64,000 nt of DNA from Myxococcales bacterium (GCA_025355005.1 JANXLV010000025.1:51621-115620); one strand, 5' to 3'; shown: positions 17,019 through 26,266, numbered from the stretch's first letter. Made by a program: numbers and translations. Notes: generated by a model from the letters alone, not told the origin.

Positions 17019-18140
17019 TCATCGGATTGTCGCCGCGAGACCTGAGCGCGCGAACATCATCGAGAGCGCGACGGCGGTGACGAGCAGCCGCATGCCTTCG
17101 CGGAACGTCGCGCGCGGCCGCGCATCCAGAAGCCCGCACAGCGAGGACATCGCCCACGTGATGAGCACGGCGGACACCACCAGCACGGTCCACGAATGGT
17201 GGTCGCGACCGATGAAGACCCAGAGCGACGCGGCCATGGTGAGCGCGAGCTGCGCGGCCACGTAGAGCTTGGTGCGCGGAGAGATCTGCTCTGGCATCGG
17301 AGGAGCGACCACCGGCGAGAGGCCCGCTCTCGTGGGACGACCGAAGAGCACGCGGGCCCTGGCAGAAGCGCCCTTCGCGAGCCGTACCTGCTGGAGCAGA
17401 TCGGCCCAGAGCACCCACTGCGCCTTCGTCCCGTCGTGCGTCGCGTAGCCGCGCGTGGTGCCCCATTGCGGTGGGGACGCCGTGTCGAGCTCAACGTGCG
17501 TCCCGAAGATGCGATCCCAGATACCGAGCATCGCGCCGAAGTTCTTGTCCAGGTAGGGCGCGTTCTTCGCGTGATGGAGCATGTGCGACTGCGGCGTGAC
17601 AAGGAAGCCGAAGCTGGGAAAGCGGTACTCGGCCGAGTGCGTGATCAGCGCGTGCACTGAAAGCGCCGTGGTGGCGATGAAGAACTGCTCCATGGGAACG
17701 CCGAGCATGGGCAGCGGCATGTAGAACGGAAACGAATAGAGATCGGAGAACCACGCGTGGCGCATGGCCACCGTGAAGTTCATCTCCTCGGGCATGTGGT
17801 GCACGCCGTGCACCGCCCAGCACGCGGCCACGCGGTGGTCCATCCGGTGGTGCCAGTAGTGACCAAAGTCCGCGAGCACGAACGCGAGCACCCAGGTGAT
17901 GGGAGAGCCCTTCGGCCAGTGCACGACCGCGATGTGTGACTCACCGAACGCATAGAGGAGGAGAAGCGCCGGGCCGAGGAACAGACCCACGACGATGGAG
18001 CCGAGCCCCGCCGTGATGTTGCCGACGCTGGGCGCGAACGACAGCGTCACGTGGCGTCGCCTCCGTGCGAGCCACCACTCGACCACGACGAGCATGACGT
18101 AGAGCGGCACGCCGAACGCGTAGTAGGCAGTCGTTTCCAT
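17019..18140 (-). CDS. Sterol desaturase/fatty acid hydroxylase family membrane protein
   Basis: The protein has 373 residues with an N-terminal hydrophobic segment (YAFGVPLYVMLVVVEWW) and further hydrophobic stretches. It carries the His clusters of the di-iron superfamily: HYWHHRMDH, HGVHHMP and HMLHHAKN. Members hydroxylate or desaturate sterols, fatty acids or alkylglycerols using O2. The C-terminal 120 residues contain three more hydrophobic segments beyond the catalytic part. Some myxobacteria make sterols, but no other sterol gene is visible here, so the substrate stays open. Confidence 0.92.
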   Translation of the reverse strand: METTAYYAFGVPLYVMLVVVEWWLARRRRHVTLSFAPSVGNITAGLGSIVVGLFLGPALLLLYAFGESHIAVVHWPKGSPITWVLAFVLADFGHYWHHRMDHRVAACWAVHGVHHMPEEMNFTVAMRHAWFSDLYSFPFYMPLPMLGVPMEQFFIATTALSVHALITHSAEYRFPSFGFLVTPQSHMLHHAKNAPYLDKNFGAMLGIWDRIFGTHVELDTASPPQWGTTRGYATHDGTKAQWVLWADLLQQVRLAKGASARARVLFGRPTRAGLSPVVAPPMPEQISPRTKLYVAAQLALTMAASLWVFIGRDHHSWTVLVVSAVLITWAMSSLCGLLDARPRATFREGMRLLVTAVALSMMFARSGLAATIR

Positions 18141-18336
18141 GGGTGGCCGAGGAGCGGTTCATCATCCCACATGAGCCCCGAGCCGACGATCGCTCACGGC
18201 GCGGGTGGGCGATCCAGTGGATCGTCACGACACGCCCGATGCGCGATCGGCGATCGATGTAGATTCCACGGACTGCTGTTTCACCGGGAAATTGGCCTTC
18301 TCGACGGTGGCACGCTCGGTGCTTCATGTCTCCACC

Positions 18337-18909
18337 ATGAAACACCACTCCGCCTTCGTGGCCTGTCTCGCGCTTGCGTGCATCGGAGCTGCGACCGGCT
18401 GCGGTTCGGCGTCGAGCGAGTCGCTGGGCGGGACCAGCTCCACGCTCGGCGAGAGCGACGGACGGATCCAGGAGGACGGCTACTTCATCGACTCACTGCA
18501 CACCGGAATTCAGGCGATGGATTCGTGGGATGAGACGTTGCCCGCCGACGACGAGGTCTGCCACACCGACGAGATCAAGGTCCGTGTCGTGGTCTGGTTC
18601 GGCGCGGTCACCATGAGCAGCATCAACGTCCGCGCGGTGGAGATCACCTCCACCTCGGGCAAGCTGCCAGCGACGGACCTGCTCGTGCAATCCTTTCACA
18701 AGGTCAAGAACACGGGCACCGCCACGATCCGGTACGACGTGAACCAGACCTTCACGTTCCCGAACAAGGAGGGTCGCCGGTACATCGAGGGTCGTTTCAT
18801 GTTCGGGGTCAGCGGCGATCCGAGCGAAGCGCTCGACTCGTCGGTCTCGGGCCTCGGCGGTGCGGCGCTCTGCCAGCAGACCATCGGCTTCAGCTTCAAC
18901 GTCAAGTAA
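18337..18909 (+). CDS. Small lipoprotein of unknown function
   Basis: The protein has 190 residues from ATG 18337, which starts a lipoprotein signal ending in AATGC (Cys 22). The mature part appears beta-rich (DEIKVRVVVWFGAVTMSSINVRAVEIT, given in part) and has few cysteines. It has no recognised family. It ends convergently with the transketolase fusion gene. Confidence 0.75.
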   Translation: MKHHSAFVACLALACIGAATGCGSASSESLGGTSSTLGESDGRIQEDGYFIDSLHTGIQAMDSWDETLPADDEVCHTDEIKVRVVVWFGAVTMSSINVRAVEITSTSGKLPATDLLVQSFHKVKNTGTATIRYDVNQTFTFPNKEGRRYIEGRFMFGVSGDPSEALDSSVSGLGGAALCQQTIGFSFNVK

Positions 18910-18921
18910 GGTCGCTCGCCG

Positions 18922-20763
18922 TCACCGCTGGTCTTCGCGCAGGAACGCGTCCATGTCCTGCATTAGGAGGCTCACCTTGCGTGCGTACTCGGGGCTGCCG
19001 TATGTGGCGACGGCACCGGCGCGAAAGCCACGCATGGAGCTACCCTCGGACGTGAGGACCTCGAACGCAGCCTCCGCATCCGCGAACACGAACGACACGA
19101 ACGCGGCGCGACCGTCGTGGATGCCGGGTCCGCTGCGCACGGCGCCGTCGTGCACGTGCAGGTACGACGCGATGTCCGTACCGGTGACGCTCCACTGATA
19201 GACGCGCTCCGGGCTCCGCGCTGCGAACGCGCGCATCTTCGGATATGCGCCCTCGTGCAGCGCCGTGAGCGCGCGCGGCACGAGCGACAGGATCAATGCG
19301 ACGCGCAGCGCCTTCTCCTCCGCGGAGAGCCGCGCCCGCGCACGCTCGCTCTGCGGCTCCAGCACCGCGAGCTTCGAGAGCAAGCCCACCGTCCGCGCGC
19401 AGAGCCGCGCGCTCGCGATCCCGAAGAGCGGCGTCACGCGAGGCAGCGACGGCTTCCCCGCAAAGAACCGGGCCAGCGCACGCGCATCGGACCACCCGCA
19501 CCGCACATCCGCATCGCCGCGGCCCGGCTCCACCCGAAGCCCGTCCTCGCGAAAGCAGACGCGAGCCGCGAGCTCCGTCCCGGGCACCTCGAGCAACACG
19601 ACGCCACGCGTACGAGCCGCCTTGTCGGCGACGCGTAGCTCGGATGGTCGCGAGCGAGACACGAGCTCGAGAAGAGGAAGCAAAGCCGTGAGCGCGACAT
19701 GCGCCCGACAGAAGTCAGGGTCGAAGGGCGAGGGCGAGGGCGAGGGCGAGGTCGGGGTCGAGGTCGGGGTCGAGGTCGAGGTCGAAGTCGAAGTCGTGGT
19801 CGAAGTCGAAGTCGTGGTCGCAACGATCGCGTCTTCGTCGAACCCTCCCTCATGCATCAGATCCTCTGGCACCCCCATGCCTAGCCAGCGGCCTTGATGC
19901 CCCAATCGGTGCACTCCGCATGCAATACCCGCCCCCGCGATCACCTCGCACACGGCGCCTCCCAGGCCGCCGTTCACGCTGTGGTCCTCGACCGTGATGA
20001 TGCGCGGAACACGCTTGGCCAAGGACAACACTGCGTCCGCGTCGAACGGCGAGAGTGAGGCGTGCGCCTGCACTGCCGCCTCGATCCCGTGCCGCGCGAG
20101 CCTGTCCGCTGCGCGCATGGCCTCCGCCACGGTTACGCCGGTCGCGATGAGGCCGACGTCCGCTCCTTCGCGCAGGAGCTCCGCGCGGCCGATCGCGAAC
20201 GGTGCGGCGCGCGCGATGGGCTCCTCTGTTCCGCGTCCGTAGCGGATGTACACGGGGCCCTCGTGCGCGAGCGCGGCTCGCAGGGCGCAGCTCATCTCGT
20301 CACCGTCACGCGGCGAGAGCACGACGAGCCCCGGGATCGCGCGCAGGAACGCCAGGTCTTCGAGCGTGTGATGCGTGGGCCCGCCCTGACCGAACGCCAC
20401 GCCCGCGAGCGTGCCGATGATCTTCACGTTACGCGCGTTGTAGGCGATGTCCGTGCGGACGAACTCCGCCGCTCGCAGCGCCGCAAAGGTCGCGTACGTG
20501 CACACCACCGGCGTGAGCCCCGTGGACGCGAGCCCCGCAGCGACCGCCATCAGGTTCTGCTCCGCCACGCCCACGTTGACGAAGCGCGACGGCATCTCGC
20601 GCCGCATGCGCGCGAGCTTCGTGGTGGTTCCCAGATCCGCGGTCACTGCCACCACGCGCGCGTCCCGCTGCGCGAGCTCGACCAGCGTGTCGCCCCACGC
20701 GTCGGACGACGACAAGAGCTCGTGGTCCGCCACCGTCCACGTGAAGCCCTTCACGCGCGCCAT
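18922..20763 (-). CDS. Transketolase C-terminal subunit fused to SCP2-like domains
   Basis: The protein has 613 residues. Residues 1 to about 314 are a complete transketolase C-terminal-type subunit (pyrimidine-binding plus C domain; GVAEQNLMAVAAGLA, YIRYGRG, EDHSVNGGLGG), which normally ends here. A low-complexity Ser/Thr/Pro linker of about 33 residues follows, encoded by the hexanucleotide array at 19721-19820. Residues about 350-613 look like two copies of an SCP2-like lipid-binding fold; the second has YLHVHDGAVRSGPG and ends GSPEYARKVSLLMQDMD. Fusion of a sugar-transfer enzyme with a lipid-binding module is unusual. The N-subunit gene lies 13 bp upstream. Confidence 0.88.
   Translation of the reverse strand: MARVKGFTWTVADHELLSSSDAWGDTLVELAQRDARVVAVTADLGTTTKLARMRREMPSRFVNVGVAEQNLMAVAAGLASTGLTPVVCTYATFAALRAAEFVRTDIAYNARNVKIIGTLAGVAFGQGGPTHHTLEDLAFLRAIPGLVVLSPRDGDEMSCALRAALAHEGPVYIRYGRGTEEPIARAAPFAIGRAELLREGADVGLIATGVTVAEAMRAADRLARHGIEAAVQAHASLSPFDADAVLSLAKRVPRIITVEDHSVNGGLGGAVCEVIAGAGIACGVHRLGHQGRWLGMGVPEDLMHEGGFDEDAIVATTTSTSTTTSTSTSTSTPTSTPTSPSPSPSPFDPDFCRAHVALTALLPLLELVSRSRPSELRVADKAARTRGVVLLEVPGTELAARVCFREDGLRVEPGRGDADVRCGWSDARALARFFAGKPSLPRVTPLFGIASARLCARTVGLLSKLAVLEPQSERARARLSAEEKALRVALILSLVPRALTALHEGAYPKMRAFAARSPERVYQWSVTGTDIASYLHVHDGAVRSGPGIHDGRAAFVSFVFADAEAAFEVLTSEGSSMRGFRAGAVATYGSPEYARKVSLLMQDMDAFLREDQR
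19721..19820 (-). repeat. Hexanucleotide array inside a gene, encodes the interdomain linker
   Basis: About sixteen six-base units (consensus GTCGAG/GTCGGG/GTCGAA, grading into GGCGAG, on the plus strand) lie in frame inside the transketolase fusion gene. They encode alternating Ser/Thr/Pro with Thr or Ser. Because units are multiples of three, gain or loss of units would not shift the frame. Confidence 0.9.
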
Positions 20764-20776
20764 GCCGCACCTCGCG

Positions 20777-21637
20777 TCACGGGACTTCTCTCGCGCTCCG
20801 GCGAAGGTCGGCGAGCGCTCGCGCGTACATCGACGAATCGAGCGCGCCGTAGTGCCACTCGGGCCGGTGCTCCATGAACGACACGCCCTTGCCTTTCACG
20901 GTCTCCGCGATGATGACCGTCGGACCAGACGCACCGTCGGCGAGCGCGCCGAAGAGCGCAGTGCAAAGCGCGTCCATGTCGTGCCCGTCGCACGTGACGA
21001 CCCGCCATCCGAACGCCCGCCACTTGTCGGCCAGCGGCTCGAGCGGGACCTCCGCCTCCGTGTCGCCATCCATCGTGAGGCGATTGCGATCGATGACGGC
21101 GACGAGGCTCGTGAGCCCCAGCGCGGGCGCGGACATCGCGGCCTCCCACGTGCTGCCCTCGTAGCACTCGCCATCGGACAGGAGGCACACGGTGCGAAAG
21201 GATGCATTCTGCATCTTTGCGCCCAGCGCGATGCCCACGGACACACCGAGCCCATGACCGAGCGAGCCAGTGGACACCTCCACGCCGGGCACACGGGCGT
21301 GGTCCATGTGCATGCCCACTGCGTGGAACGACTCACCGAACGCGCCGAGCTCCGCGTCGGAGATGAATCCGCGTTCGCACAGCGTGACGGCGAGCCCGAG
21401 CCCGCCATGCCCCTTCGACAGCACGAAGCGATCGCGCTCCGGCCACGCAGGTCGCTTCGGATCCACACGAAGTGCCGCAAAATAGAGGGCAACGAGCACG
21501 TCCGCCTCGGACAGCGCACCGCCCACGTGCCCGCTGCCGGATGTCCACGTGACGTCCAGGATGCGCTCGCGCACGCGCCGCGCGCGCTCCACGAGCTCGA
21601 GTCGCTGCGTCAGGTCGGGCTCGGGGGGCCGCCTCAC
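20777..21637 (-). CDS. Transketolase N-terminal (TPP-binding) subunit
   Basis: The protein has 286 residues from GTG 21637, which overlaps the M28 peptidase stop as GTGA; an ATG at 21685 would add 16 residues with no conserved sequence. The thiamine diphosphate motif is SDGECYEGSTWEAAMSAPA followed by DRNRL, and GSLGHGLGVSVGIALG and HMDH are typical of the N-subunit. It pairs with the C-subunit encoded downstream to form a split transketolase, moving two-carbon units between sugars with TPP and Mg2+. Such split enzymes also occur in secondary-metabolite or special sugar pathways. Confidence 0.93.
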   Translation of the reverse strand: MRRPPEPDLTQRLELVERARRVRERILDVTWTSGSGHVGGALSEADVLVALYFAALRVDPKRPAWPERDRFVLSKGHGGLGLAVTLCERGFISDAELGAFGESFHAVGMHMDHARVPGVEVSTGSLGHGLGVSVGIALGAKMQNASFRTVCLLSDGECYEGSTWEAAMSAPALGLTSLVAVIDRNRLTMDGDTEAEVPLEPLADKWRAFGWRVVTCDGHDMDALCTALFGALADGASGPTVIIAETVKGKGVSFMEHRPEWHYGALDSSMYARALADLRRSAREVP

Positions 21638-23145
21638 TCTGACTTCTTCTGCGGCGCACGGCCGAACGAGACGCGCGGATCGCACGCCTCGTACACGACG
21701 TGCGCGAAGCCAGCGGACACCTGCGCGAGCGCCCGCGCGTCGAGCTTGTCCGCGGTGTCTGCGGCCGTGTGGTGCACATCGAAGTAGCGCGTCGCGTCCT
21801 GCCGCAGGTCTATCGTGGGCACGCCTGCCTCCACCATCGATCCCACGTCGGTCCCTGCGTGTGCCTGTCCGTCGTTCTGCATGATGCCGAGCGGCGCGAG
21901 CCCCTTCACCACGGAGGCGAACGTGAGCTTGCCGGCGTCGTCGCCGATGAACCGCGCGAACATCGCGCGCTCGGTGCCGCTGTCCGCCTCCATCGCGAGC
22001 ACGTACGAGCTCGCCTGAGCACGATGCGCCGCGGCGTACGCCTTTCCACCGGATACGGAGTTCTCCTCCGCAGCGAAGAGCACCACGCGCACGGTACGAC
22101 CCGGGCCGGCTTTGCCCTCCGCGCGCGCGCGCGTCTGCACGGTCTGCGCGGCCGCCATGACGATACCGACGCCCGCGCCATCATCCAGCGCGCCGCGTCC
22201 GATGTCCCACGCGTCGAGGTGCGCGCCGAGCAGGACGATCTCGTCCTTCTTCTCCACGCCAGGGATCTCCCCCACGACGTTCGCGCTCTCGGCGTCCTTC
22301 GGGTGTTCGGACTGGAGCGCGAGGTGCACCTTGGCGTTCGGGCTCTTCGCGAGCGTGCGCGCAAGGAGATCCGCATCGGCCGTCGAGATCGCTGCGGCGG
22401 GGATCGGGTTCTTGACCGCTCGCAGCGCGGCTGCACCCGTATGCGGAAAGCGATCCGTGTTCGGCGTGACCGACCGCACGATGAACGCGACCGCACCAGC
22501 GGTCATCGCAGCCGTGGGCCCCATCGCGCGCGCAGGCACGGCAGCGCCATATCCGGTTCCGTCGTTCGCGCGCGGCATCACCACGTTCGCGAACACGATC
22601 TTTCCCTTGGCCGCGTCCTTCGGCAGGTTCGTCAGCGCAAGGACCGTGTCGACCTCCATCACCTCCGCGGTCACGCCGCCTTTCGGTGTAGACCCACTCC
22701 ACCCGAGCGCCGTCACTGCGAGCGGCTGGTGCGACGGCGAGACGAGCTCCGCGGACTCCGCGCCGCGCTTCCACACCGGCACCATGACAGGCTCCGTGTG
22801 CACGTTCGCGAAGCCCATCGCATTCATCGTGCGCACACCCCACGCCACCGCACGTGCATCACCCTCCGATCCCGCGAGCCGCGGCCCCACCTCATCCGAG
22901 AGCGAACGCGCTACGTCGTAAGGCGAAGTCGACTCGAGCGCCGCGCTCATCCATGACGGCATCGCCGTCACCGCACCGCCATCATTCGACGCGATGGGAA
23001 GCGACGCGACGGGCGCCACGTCAACGAAAACCCCCGCGTCCGCCCCAGTGTCCACGCACATGCCAGGTGCAGCAACCTTCGCGAGCGGAGGCGCCTCACC
23101 ACAACCAAGGATCAAGACGCAACCAACGAGAGAGGCCTTCGACAT
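21634..23145 (-). CDS. M28-family zinc aminopeptidase, lipoprotein
   Basis: The protein has 503 residues. The lipobox is LILGC (Cys 15). After a PA-domain-like region, the M28 metal ligands are visible: LLGAHLDAWDIG (His/Asp), ALDDGAGVG (bridging Asp), LFAAEENSVSGG (Glu-Glu), MEADSG (Asp) and YFDVHHTAADT (His). The site is complete, so an active di-zinc aminopeptidase or dipeptidase in the envelope is expected. It lies between the L,D-transpeptidase and the transketolase genes on the same strand and is coupled to tkt-N by a GTGA overlap. Confidence 0.93.
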   Translation of the reverse strand: MSKASLVGCVLILGCGEAPPLAKVAAPGMCVDTGADAGVFVDVAPVASLPIASNDGGAVTAMPSWMSAALESTSPYDVARSLSDEVGPRLAGSEGDARAVAWGVRTMNAMGFANVHTEPVMVPVWKRGAESAELVSPSHQPLAVTALGWSGSTPKGGVTAEVMEVDTVLALTNLPKDAAKGKIVFANVVMPRANDGTGYGAAVPARAMGPTAAMTAGAVAFIVRSVTPNTDRFPHTGAAALRAVKNPIPAAAISTADADLLARTLAKSPNAKVHLALQSEHPKDAESANVVGEIPGVEKKDEIVLLGAHLDAWDIGRGALDDGAGVGIVMAAAQTVQTRARAEGKAGPGRTVRVVLFAAEENSVSGGKAYAAAHRAQASSYVLAMEADSGTERAMFARFIGDDAGKLTFASVVKGLAPLGIMQNDGQAHAGTDVGSMVEAGVPTIDLRQDATRYFDVHHTAADTADKLDARALAQVSAGFAHVVYEACDPRVSFGRAPQKKSE

Positions 23146-23160
23146 GACGCCGCTACTCTA

Positions 23161-23208
23161 GGTCGAGGGAGAGGTTAGGTCGAGGTCGTGGTCGAGGTCG
23201 TCGTCGTC
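23161..23208. repeat. Degenerate GTCGAG/GTCGTC hexanucleotide array
   Basis: About eight units of GTCGAG, GTCGTG and GTCGTC type lie between the L,D-transpeptidase stop and the M28 start. The array runs into an inverted repeat GTCAAC-CTA-GTTGAC (23206-23220) whose centre is the L,D-transpeptidase stop codon. It is less regular than the other four arrays. Confidence 0.65.
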
Positions 23209-23211
23209 AAC

Positions 23212-23940
23212 CTAGTTGACCGCGCTTCTCCCCGCGAAGATCAACCCGCCGTGTTTGAGCTTGTCCACGATCGCGACCGACTGGTTCGGATCCAGGGCAA
23301 AGCAGCCCTCCGACATCCCCGTCGCTTGTCCGTTGTCGTGGACATAGTTCGCCGGGTGGACGATCACGCTCCGACGGCACACCTGATCGTTCGTGGTGGA
23401 CAGACCCGACAGCTGCAGTGAGTGTGGATGCTTGCCGTCGTATGTGTCCATCGTGCGGTAGTACCCGAGCGACGACATGAACGAGTTGTTGACGTTGCTG
23501 AAGCGCGTCGGTGTTCCGGTGTGGCCGGGATCGCTGCCGGTGCCGTGCGCGACCTGGTGCGCTTCCACCGCGCCCGTCTCGAGGTTCACGAGGAAGAAGC
23601 GCTTCTTGGAGTTGGACTTCGAGAAGTCCACGACCGCCATGTATCGCTGATTGATGAACTTGTCCGTGTTCACGTCCAGGAAGCCGAGCGCGTCGGCGAG
23701 CAGGTTCTTCGGGACCAGGCCGTTCGGGTCGACGCCCACGTGCGCGGTGACCGCCGCTGCCTTCTGCGCCGCCGTCGGCTCCGTGAAGTCGGGGCGATCG
23801 TTGGGGCACTTGTCCGGCGACACCTGCAGTCCGCTGATCGCCACGTCCGGCGAATCACCATCGCCACCTCCTTCATCTGCAGCGCTGCAGGCAACGAGGA
23901 TGAGTGACAGGGCAACTGGGAGTGGGAAACGGCGGAGCAT
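23212..23940 (-). CDS. Murein L,D-transpeptidase-type catalytic domain lipoprotein (YkuD_2-like)
   Basis: The protein has 242 residues. The lipobox is LILVAC (Cys 18). The C-terminal domain contains VIVHPANYV, then TGMSEGCFALDP, the H...SxGC motif with the catalytic cysteine of the L,D-transpeptidase catalytic domain family (PF13645-type). Such enzymes make or edit 3-3 cross-links or attach proteins to peptidoglycan, though not all members are characterised. It is the first gene of a minus-strand run. A near-match to the 11-mer motif (TGTGGAATACA, minus strand) lies 20 bp before its start. Confidence 0.85.
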   Translation of the reverse strand: MLRRFPLPVALSLILVACSAADEGGGDGDSPDVAISGLQVSPDKCPNDRPDFTEPTAAQKAAAVTAHVGVDPNGLVPKNLLADALGFLDVNTDKFINQRYMAVVDFSKSNSKKRFFLVNLETGAVEAHQVAHGTGSDPGHTGTPTRFSNVNNSFMSSLGYYRTMDTYDGKHPHSLQLSGLSTTNDQVCRRSVIVHPANYVHDNGQATGMSEGCFALDPNQSVAIVDKLKHGGLIFAGRSAVN

Positions 23941-24252
23941 GGCGCGGACTCAAGCAAGGTGTATTCCACACACTGTCGGACATCCACACTGTTTGTTTCC
24001 GCTGGAATTGCCCGAAATTCTTGCTGACTGCTCCACCACGAAGCAAACCGTGTCTCCTGCAGCATCTCCTGCAGCGTGTGGTGGGCAGCACAAGATGGAT
24101 CCGTGGGGGTCCATGCGCGCAAGAGCTCACGTCTCCACGTCGCGACGCAACGTGACGATGAACATGACGATCATAAGGAGCGGTTGGGGTCGGTGAGATC
24201 TCTACGCGCGAGCACACCGCGCGGCCCGCGCCTTGCTCGGAGCGGAAGCGCA
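23941..24252. other. 312-bp divergent intergenic region
   Basis: The gap lies between the L,D-transpeptidase and GH114 genes. It is clearly lower in GC than the flanking genes. It holds TGTGGAATACA on the minus strand (23970-23960), one mismatch from TGTANAATACA. Near 24051-24074 is a tandem TCTCCTGCAGC repeat with two copies 12 bases apart. No gene or RNA is evident; promoters for both flanking genes are expected here. Confidence 0.5.
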
Positions 24253-25089
24253 ATGCTCACTCCGCGTTCTACTTCCGCGCTCCTCTCTCTCTTCCTCGTC
24301 GCTGCGTGCGGAGGCGCCACCATCGACGGTGGCGGTGGCGGTGACGATGAAACCGCGAGCGCCACGAGCGACGCGCTCACGTCGGTGCCGTCGTCGGTGT
24401 CGTGGAACATCGACATCGAGAACCCGGTGAACCTGGATGCAAAGGCGGACTGGTTCGACATCGACCTCTTCGACAACGTGAGCACCAACTACATCTCCAC
24501 GCTCCATCAGAAGGGGCGCAAGGTGATCTGCTACTTCAGCGCGGGCTCGTACGAGACCAATCGCCCCGACAAGGCGAGCTTCCCCAGCGCCGCCGTCGGC
24601 AAGAAGATGAATGGGTGGCCCGAGTACTGGCTGGACACCCGCAGCGCAGGCGTGCGCGCCGTGATGAAGAAGCGCCTGGACCTGGCGAAGAGCGTCGGCT
24701 GCGATGGCGTCGACCCCGACAACGTGGACGGGTTCTCCAACGACACCGGCTTCCCGCTCACCGCGAAGACGCAGCTCGACTACAACCAGTTCCTCGCCAC
24801 GGAGGCGCACGCGCGCGGTCTGGTCGTGGGGCTGAAGAACGACGTCGATCAGATCGTCACTCTGGCGCCGTACTTCGACTTCGCGGTCAACGAGTCGTGC
24901 TGGCAGTACGCCGAATGCGACAAGCTGAAGCCCTTCACGAACGCAGGGAAATCCGTGCTCGGAATCGAGTACCACGGCGTGACGTCGAAGAAGACCACCG
25001 TGTGCCCGAAGGCCCGCGCGGCGAGCTTCTTCACGATCCTGTCGGAGCAAGATCGCCTGGACGGAACCTATACGCGCTGCACGCCCTGA
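24253..25089 (+). CDS. GH114-like endo-alpha-1,4-polygalactosaminidase lipoprotein
   Basis: The protein has 278 residues from ATG 24253, giving a lipobox LVAAC (Cys 19). The mature part shows the TIM-barrel features of the GH114/TM1410-type family: SWNIDIENPVNL, KVICYFSAGSYE, GWPEYWLDTRS, GCDGVDPDNVDG and VGLKND followed by FAVNESCWQY. The Asp residues in DGVDPDNVD are likely catalytic. Family enzymes cleave galactosamine-containing exopolysaccharides. It is secreted or surface-anchored and could act on biofilm matrix of self or prey. Confidence 0.9.
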   Translation: MLTPRSTSALLSLFLVAACGGATIDGGGGGDDETASATSDALTSVPSSVSWNIDIENPVNLDAKADWFDIDLFDNVSTNYISTLHQKGRKVICYFSAGSYETNRPDKASFPSAAVGKKMNGWPEYWLDTRSAGVRAVMKKRLDLAKSVGCDGVDPDNVDGFSNDTGFPLTAKTQLDYNQFLATEAHARGLVVGLKNDVDQIVTLAPYFDFAVNESCWQYAECDKLKPFTNAGKSVLGIEYHGVTSKKTTVCPKARAASFFTILSEQDRLDGTYTRCTP

Positions 25090-25107
25090 ACGCGTGAAGC
25101 GAAGCCG

Positions 25108-26133
25108 TCAGCGACCACCTTGCGCAGATGTCTGACGTCGCTCGAGCGGGCGCGCTGCGTTCTTCGTGTCGAACCACGAGGTGCGCAGTCGGCGCGGCAT
25201 GGCCGACGCATAGAGGCAATCGCGCAGGCCGTTCAGCTCGTGGGTCACGGCGCCATGAGAGAGCTGCGTGCGGATGAGCACGACCTCCGCGAGCGTGAGC
25301 TCTGCGCGGCTGAGCGTGCCCTCGTGCTCCTCGATCGCCGTTCGCACGCCAGCCTGCGAGAGCTCGGCCAGCAGGCGGTGGCTCTCCACCTCGGTCGTTC
25401 CGCCAGTCGTGTAGAGCACCAGCTTGTGTCGTGACTTCGCGGACTGCCCACGACCAGCGATCACCCAGTCGCGAAACACGGACGTGTCGGCATACAGTGC
25501 GTCGAAGAGGTAGACCTCCGTCACGGGAACGCCGCCCTTCGACACGCACTGCGCCGCCGCGTGATAGCCGCCCGAGTGCGCGGAGATGCACACGGTGCCT
25601 GGCTGCGAGCCCGGCTTGATGCCAGACGTACCGAGCGCGGCGCGCCCCTCGGACGAGAGCGTGTGGAGCGCGTCCTCGAGCAGGCGCGCGAGCCCGAGGT
25701 TCTCTTCGAGCTTGCCGCAAGACGAGTCCGCCGAGAGCACGGGCCCCTGTGGCACGAGGAGGATCGCGTTCTGCTTGCTCTCGTAGAGCTGCTCGCGAAG
25801 CTCGTGCACCGCCATCGCCGTCGGTGCGGTCGACGTGTGACCGTGGAAGTGAACCAGCATCGACACGCGGAGATCGTGCGACGCGCGGAAGTGATTCGGT
25901 ACGAACGCGATCACCGTCGCGTCCTTGTACGCGTAGCCCGCACAGGGGAACGGCGCATGCGCGAGCTCCATCTCGATGGTCACGCCGCGCGCGTCACGCG
26001 ACACCGCGCGGATGCGTGACTGCGCAGCCGGTGCTTGGGGCTCCTGCGCGTGCGCGACCGACATCCGAGTGCCGAGGACGACCGCAGATGCGGTCAGCAT
26101 GGTGAGCAGCTGGCGACGCGAGAGGAGGCTCAT
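25108..26133 (-). CDS. Tat-exported alpha/beta-hydrolase-like protein
   Basis: The protein has 341 residues. The N-terminus LSRRQLLTMLTASAVV is a twin-arginine signal, probably cleaved at AHAQEP. An oxyanion-type loop LVHFHGHTS and a nucleophile elbow SAHSGGYHAA (G-x-S-x-G replaced by AHSGG) fit an esterase or peptidase-like alpha/beta hydrolase. YLFDALYAD may carry the acid. No clear family member is named. It lies convergent with the GH114 gene and divergent from the inhibitor gene. Confidence 0.78.
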   Translation of the reverse strand: MSLLSRRQLLTMLTASAVVLGTRMSVAHAQEPQAPAAQSRIRAVSRDARGVTIEMELAHAPFPCAGYAYKDATVIAFVPNHFRASHDLRVSMLVHFHGHTSTAPTAMAVHELREQLYESKQNAILLVPQGPVLSADSSCGKLEENLGLARLLEDALHTLSSEGRAALGTSGIKPGSQPGTVCISAHSGGYHAAAQCVSKGGVPVTEVYLFDALYADTSVFRDWVIAGRGQSAKSRHKLVLYTTGGTTEVESHRLLAELSQAGVRTAIEEHEGTLSRAELTLAEVVLIRTQLSHGAVTHELNGLRDCLYASAMPRRLRTSWFDTKNAARPLERRQTSAQGGR

Positions 26134-26238
26134 GGCTCCAAGGTGCGCAAATGTAGGTAAATGGCAAAGTTCGCAGCAGCTTGCGCTTCGCTGAACGAGA
26201 TTTCATCAATCGTAAATAATTGAAATGAATTACTTTAT

Positions 26239-26266
26239 TCGACACAAGGCACTAATGTAGGATATT
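26239..26266 (+). promoter_or_regulatory. Candidate sigma-70-type promoter of the inhibitor gene
   Basis: TCGACA (26239-26244; 5 of 6 to TTGACA) and GATATT (26261-26266; 4 of 6 to TATAAT) are 16 bp apart, inside the most A/T-rich stretch of the window (about 26150-26270). This would leave a leader of about 110 nt before the ATG at 26386. The assignment is by eye only. Confidence 0.4.

Noticed and set aside
23941..24252. Possible tRNA or small RNA gene
   Set aside because: No cloverleaf or T-loop sequence GTTCGAATC could be found on either strand.
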